Of a stretch of 5,533 nt of DNA, positions 1 through 4,756 are shown in pieces. The notes beneath the pieces were generated by a model. That model was not told the origin of the DNA, did no database searches, and saw only the letters and a program-made list of their open reading frames with translations. Each line of letters opens with the position of its first letter. Position 1 is the first letter of the stretch. The position numbers and the translations under genes were made by a program. Origin of the DNA: Pseudomonadota bacterium (lineage in GTDB: Bacteria > Pseudomonadota > Alphaproteobacteria > Rhizobiales > Xanthobacteraceae); assembly GCA_021779635.1 (NCBI GenBank), contig JAJYAH010000523.1, positions 1 to 5,533 on the forward strand, given 5' to 3'.

Positions 1-747
1 GTGCGGACCGGTTTCGATATAGACGCCGTTCTCCAGAAATATGTCGGCCGCCCGCAAAACGTCCTCGCGGCTGTCGAGCGCGTAGGTCACGTGATGAAAA
101 CGCCCCGGGGTATTGGAATGATCGTGCGAATAGGCAAAGTCATAACTCTTGTTCGACATCGTCATCCACATTGCGGCTTCAGTGCCGTCATTGAGCACGA
201 TCTGCTCGGTCAGGCGGCAGCCGAGATATTTTTCAAAAAAGATGCGGTTGGCCCTGATGTCGACCGCGAGGCAATTGAGGTGATCGAGCCGTCGGACGTT
301 GACGCCGCGCGCCGGAAAGCGCTGCGCCTGGTTCTTCAATGCGGGCTTGAGCTCTGCGGGCGCCTGATACCATTCGGTCTCGTAATAGAGCTCGACGACA
401 TGGCCGTCCGGATCGCGGCAACGATACGCCGGGCCATGCCCAAGATCGCCGTCGGTCCAGCCAATCTCGAATCCGGAGCCCTTCAGTGCGGCGACGCGAC
501 GCTCCAGCGCCTGCGGACTTCGCGCCCGCAGCGCCATGTGCTCCATGCCTGAGGTCTTCGACGCCGTCAGCTTCAGCGAATAGCGCTCGTAATCGTCCCA
601 GCCGCGCAGGTAGACCGAATCCCCCTTGCGGCCGCTGACGGTCATGCCCATCACGTCGACAAAGAAATTCAGGCTCTCATCAGGTTTCGGCGTCAGCAAT
701 TCCATGTGGCCAAGATGGGCAAGATCGAAAATCGGCTCCGGTTGCAT
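1..747 (-). CDS. Type I extradiol ring-cleavage dioxygenase (VOC / catechol 2,3-dioxygenase family), 3' end outside window
   Basis: Reading the minus strand from 747 gives 249 codons open to the window edge, so the C-terminus is missing (family members are about 300 residues). Two VOC modules are visible: residues about 9-125 (HLGHMELLTP, later CRDPDGHVVELYYE at 110-123) and about 150 onward (RRLDHLNCLAVD at 152-163, GRFHHVTYALDS at 215-226). In this family the second module binds Fe(II) through two His and one Glu. H156 and H218/H219 fit the His ligands; the Glu would lie beyond the window. H208/H210 (SHDHSN) lie where family members carry an active-site His. The enzyme would be a cytosolic dioxygenase opening a catecholic ring next to its hydroxyls. 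It is last of the visible operon genes, 19 bases after the decarboxylase-like gene. The start at 747 is preferred over ATG 753 because GGAGAG sits directly against 753 but at good spacing from 747. The family is clear; the substrate is not known. Confidence 0.9.
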   Translation of the reverse strand, partial: MQPEPIFDLAHLGHMELLTPKPDESLNFFVDVMGMTVSGRKGDSVYLRGWDDYERYSLKLTASKTSGMEHMALRARSPQALERRVAALKGSGFEIGWTDGDLGHGPAYRCRDPDGHVVELYYETEWYQAPAELKPALKNQAQRFPARGVNVRRLDHLNCLAVDIRANRIFFEKYLGCRLTEQIVLNDGTEAAMWMTMSNKSYDFAYSHDHSNTPGRFHHVTYALDSREDVLRAADIFLENGVYIETGPH

Positions 748-753
748 TCGCAT

Positions 754-759
754 CTCTCC
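754..759 (-). promoter_or_regulatory. Ribosome binding site deciding the dioxygenase start
   Basis: The minus strand reads GGAGAG here. It touches the ATG at 753 with no spacer but lies 6 bases before the ATG at 747 (8 if counted from GGAG). This favours 747 as the real start; the protein would otherwise gain only Met-Arg. Confidence 0.55.
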
Positions 760-766
760 GTGCGGT

Positions 767-1630
767 TCAGCGCAGCGTTCGCGTCAGATCGTCGAACAGC
801 TCGTCCGCTGCGTAGGCGCGCGGAATGAGCCCCTGCTGCGCGGCATATTGGCTGATCATCTCCAGCGAGCGGCTCATTTCGTCGCGGCTAAAGTCCGGCG
901 GCGCGGCTGGCGTGCCCTCTGCTTGCGCCAGCGCCGCGCTCTTTCGCAACAGCCGGCATACTTCACGCACGGCTTCCGGATGATCACGGGACAGCGGCCG
1001 GCTGACCACCACCATATGGTTGATCGGCAGCACGTGGTGCCTTGCAAACCATGTTTTCTCTTCCGCAGCGGCATCGGCAAACAGCGGCGTCAGCCCGGGA
1101 TGCTCGGCCTTCTCACCGAGCACCGCGTCGAGTTCGCCATCGATCAGCAGCTCGATGATCCGCTTGCCCGCCGGCGCCCGCTTTGTCGTATCCCTGAATT
1201 CGGCAACATGCGCGTCCTCGAACGTCACCCAGTCGATCGAATCGAGATCGACGCCATAATCGTTGGCGAGAATGCCGCGCAGCCAGGCGCCGGTCGTGGT
1301 GGTGAATGAGCGGATGCCGACGCGCTTGCCGTTCAGATCGGCTGGTTTCAGCCTGCCCTGCTTCGCGTTGTAAAGTGCAAAAGCATGCTGAAACCAGGCC
1401 AGCACCACGTTCGGCAGCAGCACCATCGGCTTGCCAAAACCCTTCGCCATCAGATAGGTGACGATCGCCATCTCCGAGACGTCGAAGGCCTGCTCGCGTA
1501 CCATCGGCTTGAAGCCCTTGTTGGTCGGCGAACAATCAGCGAAATCGAGCGCGACCAGATCGGATTTGACCGATCCATCCTTCAGCGCAGCCGTGCAGGG
1601 ATGGTCGCCGAGCAATGTACGCAACCGCAT
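767..1630 (-). CDS. 4,5-dihydroxyphthalate decarboxylase-like protein (periplasmic-binding-protein fold, no signal peptide)
   Basis: 287 residues. The pattern matches the 4,5-dihydroxyphthalate decarboxylase group, which shares the fold of ABC-transporter substrate-binding proteins: FDVSEMAIVTYL (49-60), LNGKRVGI (99-106), TGAWLRGIL (113-121), GELDAVLG (165-172) and HHVLPINHMVVVS (198-210). The N-terminus begins MRLRTLLGDHPC and has no hydrophobic segment or lipobox. That favours a cytosolic enzyme over an exported binding protein. Characterised relatives turn 4,5-dihydroxyphthalate into protocatechuate and CO2. The start at 1630 is chosen because GAGG lies 5 bases upstream, overlapping the aldolase stop codon; the reading frame extends upstream without a homologous-looking sequence. 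The gene follows the aldolase by 7 bases and precedes the dioxygenase. The alternative is a substrate-binding-like protein of other function, since many family members are untested. Family is fairly sure, exact substrate is inference. Confidence 0.8.
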   Translation of the reverse strand: MRLRTLLGDHPCTAALKDGSVKSDLVALDFADCSPTNKGFKPMVREQAFDVSEMAIVTYLMAKGFGKPMVLLPNVVLAWFQHAFALYNAKQGRLKPADLNGKRVGIRSFTTTTGAWLRGILANDYGVDLDSIDWVTFEDAHVAEFRDTTKRAPAGKRIIELLIDGELDAVLGEKAEHPGLTPLFADAAAEEKTWFARHHVLPINHMVVVSRPLSRDHPEAVREVCRLLRKSAALAQAEGTPAAPPDFSRDEMSRSLEMISQYAAQQGLIPRAYAADELFDDLTRTLR

Positions 1631-1637
1631 CGTCGCC

Positions 1638-2330
1638 TCAATCGGATTCCGGCCTGTCGACGTAGACGAGGCCAGCCTTCGCGAGCGGTTCGCGCATATG
1701 GTACATGTCGAGCCCGAGCACGCCGGAGGCCAGTTGCTGGCGCTTGACGTCCTCTTCCGCCCGGCGTTTCTCGCCCTTGGCGGCGACCTCGCTGGCGTGT
1801 TTGTTCCAGATAACCACCACGCCGTCGTCGTCGGCGACCACGGCGTCGCCGGGTTCGACATTGATGCCGGCGCATACGACGGGGATGTTGACGGCGCCCA
1901 GCGTCGCCTTGACCGTCCCCCTGGCCGAGATGGCCTTCGACCACACCGGAAAGCCCATTTCCCGCAGGGCCTTCACATCGCGGCAGCCGGCATCGATGAT
2001 GAGACCGGTGACGCCGCGCGCCTTGAGCGAGGTCGCGAGCAGTTCGCCGAACATGCCGTCGGTGTTGTCGGCGGTACACCCGACCACCAGGATGTCGCCT
2101 GGCCGGCACTGTTCGACCGCCACATGTATCATCCAGTTGTCGCCCGGTTGCGCCAGCACTGTGACCGCGGTGCCTGCCGCTTCGCCGCCCGCCCATACCG
2201 GCCGCAAATAGGGTTTCATCAGCCCGATGCGACCGTAAGCTTCGTGCACCGTGGCGACGCCCAGCGCACCGAGCCGCTTGACGACGCCCGCGTCGGTCCG
2301 GTGGATGTTGCGAACAACGACCGTCTTCAT
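1638..2330 (-). CDS. ligK: 4-carboxy-4-hydroxy-2-oxoadipate (CHA) aldolase / oxaloacetate decarboxylase, RraA fold
   Basis: 230 residues, the usual length of the class II HMG/CHA aldolases (LigK, GalC, ProA). These metal-dependent cytosolic enzymes split CHA into pyruvate and oxaloacetate, the last step of the protocatechuate 4,5-cleavage and gallate pathways, and often also decarboxylate oxaloacetate. Visible family marks are ATVHEAYGR (26-34), the glycine-rich PGDILVVG (77-84), and the active-site stretch with IIDAGCRD (111-118). The family's D-X20-R-D motif appears as E96-X20-R117-D118, an acidic swap at the first position. Translation is probably coupled to the upstream gene: the ATG at 2330 overlaps its stop as ATGA, and GGAGG lies 7 bases upstream at 2338-2342, inside the upstream coding end. 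A reading frame continues upstream of 2330 but is only a shadow of the hydratase-like gene. Plain RraA proteins and menaquinone-methyltransferase misannotations share the fold; the catabolic neighbours favour CHA aldolase. Confidence 0.87.
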   Translation of the reverse strand: MKTVVVRNIHRTDAGVVKRLGALGVATVHEAYGRIGLMKPYLRPVWAGGEAAGTAVTVLAQPGDNWMIHVAVEQCRPGDILVVGCTADNTDGMFGELLATSLKARGVTGLIIDAGCRDVKALREMGFPVWSKAISARGTVKATLGAVNIPVVCAGINVEPGDAVVADDDGVVVIWNKHASEVAAKGEKRRAEEDVKRQQLASGVLGLDMYHMREPLAKAGLVYVDRPESD

Positions 2331-2722
2331 GCTAATTCCTCCATCGCCATCGGAAATAGCCGCTGATAGGCCTCGCCATAGGTCATGCGGCCGCCCTGCA
2401 TGCCCCGCTGCAGCGCGACCCTTTCGCAATAGGCCCAGAGATGCTTCTGCGCTGCGAGAATCTCGAACGTCTTGCGCTTCACGTCCCAGACTTCGTCGAT
2501 GTTGAGGATGACCTGCGGCTTGAAATTGCACATCTCGGGCTGATGCGTGTCCAGGGTCATGCCCGGTTGCTTCCAGGCAAACTGGGATTCGCCGCGCTCG
2601 CCGAACGCCAGGCAAACGATCTTGACGCGGCAACCCCTCCTGGCGTGAAGCGCGATCGCGCCGCCGGCACGCCAGACGAAGTCTCCCGGGTGCGCAGAAA
2701 CCACTAAAGCTGATTTTGACAC
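2327..2722 (-). CDS. PIG-L/LmbE-family protein like 4-oxalomesaconate hydratase (GalB), apparently internally deleted
   Basis: 131 residues with a GTG start at 2722 and a weak GGGA 5 bases upstream. The N-terminus SALVVSAHPGDFVWRAGG (4-21) carries the PIG-L metal motif in its GalB-like form (H11, D14) and runs through FGERGES (40-46). The C-terminus resembles the end of the same family: HQPEMCNFKPQ (60-70), IDEVWD (75-80), HLWAYCERVALQRGMQ (94-109) and YGEAYQRLFP (115-124). GalB-type enzymes are Zn-dependent, about 240-260 residues long, and hydrate 4-oxalomesaconate to CHA, the substrate of the next gene product. Here the central region, including the expected distal His metal ligand, is absent. 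Residue 58 or 59 (about base 2548) passes straight to the C-terminal block in frame. The protein is therefore probably inactive, although both ends read cleanly and the stop still overlaps the aldolase start. Family placement is good; the deletion is judged from remembered homologues. Confidence 0.8.
   Translation of the reverse strand: MSKSALVVSAHPGDFVWRAGGAIALHARRGCRVKIVCLAFGERGESQFAWKQPGMTLDTHQPEMCNFKPQVILNIDEVWDVKRKTFEILAAQKHLWAYCERVALQRGMQGGRMTYGEAYQRLFPMAMEELA
2338..2342 (-). promoter_or_regulatory. Strong Shine-Dalgarno for the CHA aldolase, inside the hydratase-like gene
   Basis: The minus strand reads GGAGG, 7 bases before the ATG at 2330 and within the last codons of the preceding gene, whose TGA overlaps that ATG (ATGA, 2330-2327). 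This is the classic arrangement for translational coupling and fixes the aldolase start. Confidence 0.7.
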
Positions 2723-2760
2723 GACGTTCCCACTGCATGGTCTGAATTTTCTGGAGGTCG

Positions 2761-2789
2761 AGCCTATGTGGCCTCGGGGCTAAACGCAA
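2761..2789 (-). promoter_or_regulatory. Candidate promoter of the aromatic-catabolism operon
   Basis: On the minus strand TTGCGT (2789-2784) and TAGGCT (2766-2761) are 17 bases apart, which resembles a sigma-70 promoter with partial matches in both boxes. Transcription would begin near 2754, giving a leader of about 30 bases before the GTG at 2722. It lies in the only sizeable gap between the operon and the DUF2252 gene. The match is modest and found by eye. Confidence 0.3.
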
Positions 2790-2816
2790 AGCTCGATACC
2801 CGGGGAAATTCACCAC

Positions 2817-2836
2817 GGGCGCGCGCGCGCGCGCCC
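2817..2836. repeat. 20-bp perfect palindrome made of alternating GC, potential Z-DNA
   Basis: The core from 2819 to 2834 is GC repeated eight times; with the flanking GG and CC it makes a perfect 20-base palindrome. It lies between the DUF2252 stop (2942) and the operon start (2722), about 30 bases upstream of the candidate -35 box. Alternating purine-pyrimidine GC tracts are the classic Z-DNA-forming sequence and can also extrude a cruciform or slip in replication. It could alternatively serve as a stem ending DUF2252 transcripts, but no T-run follows on the minus strand. Confidence 0.75.
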
Positions 2837-2941
2837 CGCGAGAACGGGTTGGGCGATGGAAACCCGACGCCTCTTCATGCCTTCGCGGTGCAACGACGAG
2901 CGATCAGGCCCCGGAACAATCCGATATTCAGGCCGGCGCGA

Positions 2942-4309
2942 TCAGGCGGCCTTCGGCCCGTTGGCTTTTGTGGCGCCTTTTGCCTTCACCAGCGCAGCAT
3001 GATCGGCAGTCGTCTGGTCGGCATAGGCCAAGGCAAACGATGCAATCGCATCATCGAGCGCCTCGCTCTTGCCCATGTAGCCTGCGATCGCCGCCGGCTC
3101 CCCGGAGCGGGCATGCGCACGCGCCAGGGTCCGGCCACATAATTCAGCGTAATCCGACAGTGATTCGCCCTCGCTGATTTCGCTCACCCCGCCCAGCCTG
3201 CGGTTTTTCAGGGTCCGGACGTAGAACTGGCGACCGGAGGTTTCGTCCTGCGTGGGGCCCAGGAAGATATCGCTCGCGGCCTGCATCATCAGCTGACCTT
3301 CCACGACGCGGCGTCCCTGGTTTCCCCTGTAGGCGAGCCTGCCGCCAAGGCGTTCCAGCGCTGAATGCATCGCTTGCTTGATCTGCAGGAACAGAGGTTC
3401 GTTGTCGGCGGTCATGAACAACGCCACGCAGCAGAATGTGCCGACGGACCCCACGCCCACGGCCTTGAAGGCGATATCCTGCAGCGTGAAGCGATCGAGC
3501 AGCCGCAGCAAATAGGGATTGAGACCCTTGCGATAGGTGGCAAATACCCGCTCGACCGCGAGCCGGTGCCGCGCATCTGCCTTCGGATCGAGATGGAAAA
3601 TGGTGGGCGGCTTGTCGACGATCTTTGGATTGTTGCCGCTGGCGAGATGCGGGAAATTATCGTCCTTTGACAGGCCCTCGCCTCGCGCCTTGGCAATCAC
3701 GCCGGCGAGCTTCCGCCTCAGGTCGGCGTTGCCGATCCGCTTGATCTCCTGCTCGAGGTCAATGCGGCTGTGCCAAATTTCAAGGGGCGACAACCGAGCC
3801 AGCGCACTCATGTATAGCCGGTAGGCCCTGACCGTCGCGGCCGCCACCGCGCGCGACTGCTTCTTGGTCGCGCCGGCGGCCGATGCCGCCACCACGACAC
3901 TTGCCGCGAGACGCTTCAGGTCGACGGTAAAATCGACACCCGGCAGGGTCTCGTCGAAATCGTTGACGTCGAACAGGATGTTATCTTCCGGCGTGACGAA
4001 CGCGCCGAAGTTCATGAGATGGCTGTCGCCGCCAGCCTGTACCGGCAATCCGACCATCGGCTGGCCGGCAAGATCGGTCGCCATGACCGCGGCCGCGCCG
4101 CGCAAAAAGGCGAACGGACTGAGCATCATGCGCTTGTAGCGCTCCGGTACCAGTTCGGGAACGCGCTCCGGGTCGCTCTCTGCGAGGATCGCGACGGCAC
4201 TGCGAGCCATCGATCCCTTCAGATCGGCATGCGCCTCGCGGGGCGTCTTGCGGCGCAGTTCCTTGCCCTGTTTGAACCGTTCCGTACGCGAACCCGAGGT
4301 CATCGCCAT
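2942..4309 (-). CDS. DUF2252 family protein (COG4320), function unknown
   Basis: 455 residues, a normal full length for the family, which has no established function. Conserved blocks appear in the expected order: ERYKRMMLSPFAFLRG (56-71), GDSHLMNFG (94-102), FDVNDFDE (113-120) with DLKRLAAS (130-137), VGVGSVGT (284-291), LFLQIKQA (306-313), GQLMMQAASDIFLG (338-351) and GRTLARAHARSG (392-403). The His/Asp-rich GDSHLMNFG and NDFDE motifs recall the phosphotransfer loops of protein-kinase-like folds; that similarity is from memory and is an inference. The C-terminus is a low-complexity Ala/Lys tail (about 441-455). No signal peptide or membrane segment is visible, so the protein should be cytosolic. 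The start at 4309 is chosen because AGAGGA lies 7 bases upstream; a TTG at 4345 in the same frame is less likely. It is separated by 219 bases from the catabolic operon and probably has its own promoter. Nothing links it to aromatic catabolism. Confidence 0.93.
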   Translation of the reverse strand: MAMTSGSRTERFKQGKELRRKTPREAHADLKGSMARSAVAILAESDPERVPELVPERYKRMMLSPFAFLRGAAAVMATDLAGQPMVGLPVQAGGDSHLMNFGAFVTPEDNILFDVNDFDETLPGVDFTVDLKRLAASVVVAASAAGATKKQSRAVAAATVRAYRLYMSALARLSPLEIWHSRIDLEQEIKRIGNADLRRKLAGVIAKARGEGLSKDDNFPHLASGNNPKIVDKPPTIFHLDPKADARHRLAVERVFATYRKGLNPYLLRLLDRFTLQDIAFKAVGVGSVGTFCCVALFMTADNEPLFLQIKQAMHSALERLGGRLAYRGNQGRRVVEGQLMMQAASDIFLGPTQDETSGRQFYVRTLKNRRLGGVSEISEGESLSDYAELCGRTLARAHARSGEPAAIAGYMGKSEALDDAIASFALAYADQTTADHAALVKAKGATKANGPKAA

Positions 4310-4316
4310 CCGCAAG

Positions 4317-4322
4317 TCCTCT
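4317..4322 (-). promoter_or_regulatory. Ribosome binding site deciding the DUF2252 start
   Basis: The minus strand reads AGAGGA, 7 bases before ATG 4309 and 13 before ATG 4303. The spacing favours 4309 and argues against the upstream in-frame TTG at 4345, which has no comparable site and would add twelve poorly conserved-looking residues. Confidence 0.6.
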
Positions 4323-4356
4323 AATAAAAAGGCCACATCACACAATAAGCGGTCAC

Positions 4357-4383
4357 TTTATACGATCCCGGAATCTTGTCACA
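4357..4383 (-). promoter_or_regulatory. Candidate promoter for the DUF2252 gene
   Basis: On the minus strand TATAAA (4362-4357) is a good -10 box about 48 bases before the ATG at 4309. TGTGAC (4383-4378) lies 15 bases upstream of it as a poor, slightly close -35. The -35 falls in a tandem heptamer repeat, so an activator or repressor site there is possible. Assigned by eye only. Confidence 0.3.
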
Positions 4384-4391
4384 GGTCACAG
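4378..4391. repeat. Two tandem copies of GTCACAG upstream of DUF2252
   Basis: The heptamer GTCACAG occurs twice head to tail (4378-4384 and 4385-4391), overlapping the candidate -35 of the DUF2252 promoter. Two adjacent copies on the same DNA face could be a direct-repeat regulator site, though a repeat this short can arise by chance. Confidence 0.4.
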
Positions 4392-4654
4392 GCCGAGGGT
4401 GCGCTCCCGCTGATCGAGGGCGCCGTTCAACTGCCATGAAGGGCGCTCGCGGCAGCGAGGCTCCAGGACCCCGACCTTCCTTCGAAAGAACAGCGACGAA
4501 ACGACGCTGTTCCCGCCTTGGTAAACAAGACGTTAAGACGCGCTTTGCGCCGGCGGGGCCGAATGAGCGCCGAAACATCTATTTTCCAGCAGAAACCGCC
4601 GAACGCCGGCCAGAGCAAACCTACAAGACCAAGTCCTGACCAAGATGCCGAAGA
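4392..4654. other. Intergenic stretch without a convincing gene
   Basis: Between the DUF2252 promoter region and the rightward promoter no reading frame resembles a known family. Short frames exist on both strands, for example plus-strand codons from ATG 4563 to 4712, but none has a good Shine-Dalgarno and the translations are low in recognisable structure. The only structure seen is an 8-bp inverted repeat at 4488-4512. Confidence 0.5.
4488..4512. repeat. Inverted repeat, 8-bp arms, 9-base loop
   Basis: GAACAGCG (4488-4495) and CGCTGTTC (4505-4512) are exact reverse complements around a 9-base spacer. There is no T-run on either side, so it does not look like an intrinsic terminator. It could be a protein-binding site or a small RNA hairpin between the two divergent genes. 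Confidence 0.55.
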
Positions 4655-4685
4655 GTTAACGCACCCCGAACGGTTCGGGCTTAAC
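4655..4685. repeat. Nested inverted repeat next to the rightward promoter
   Basis: The outer arms are GTTAA (4655-4659) and TTAAC (4681-4685). Inside them the arms CCCGAA (4665-4670) and TTCGGG (4674-4679) flank a 3-base centre. The element ends about 22 bases before the candidate extended -10 at 4708-4713, where an operator covering or adjoining the -35 region would sit. A 3-base centre also suits a short hairpin. Confidence 0.5.
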
Positions 4686-4704
4686 CGTTTCTCCAGCGAC
4701 TGTC

Positions 4705-4713
4705 TGCGATAAT
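4705..4713 (+). promoter_or_regulatory. Candidate extended -10 promoter for the HerA/ParB-like ORF
   Basis: TGCGATAAT matches the extended -10 pattern (TG, one base, then five of six TATAAT bases). Transcription would start near 4720 and leave about 37 bases to the GTG at 4757. No good -35 is present at 16-18 bases, which an extended -10 can tolerate. Confidence 0.35.
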
Positions 4714-4756
4714 CCACCCATTGACGCCAACCCAAACCATGCCAGGTTGAACCGCT

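Noticed and set aside
1..552. Plus-strand open frame of 183 codons
   Set aside because: It lies antisense to the dioxygenase, whose minus-strand translation shows clear VOC motifs; the plus-strand product resembles nothing.
1458..2366. Plus-strand open frame of 302 codons
   Set aside because: It runs antisense across the aldolase and decarboxylase genes and is explained by their GC-rich codon pattern.
2845..2866. Hairpin CGGGTT / AACCCG as a terminator for DUF2252
   Set aside because: The stem is only 6 bp with a 10-base loop and no T-run on the minus strand.
2723..4309. DUF2252 as a member of the aromatic-catabolism operon
   Set aside because: It is separated by 219 bases with its own candidate promoter, and the family has no known tie to this pathway.
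4310..4345. Longer DUF2252 start at TTG 4345
   Set aside because: ATG 4309 has AGAGGA at ideal spacing; the upstream extension has no such site.
4563..4712. Small plus-strand ORF of about 49 codons in the intergenic region
   Set aside because: It has a poor ribosome binding site and no recognisable sequence, and it overlaps the nested repeat and promoter candidate.
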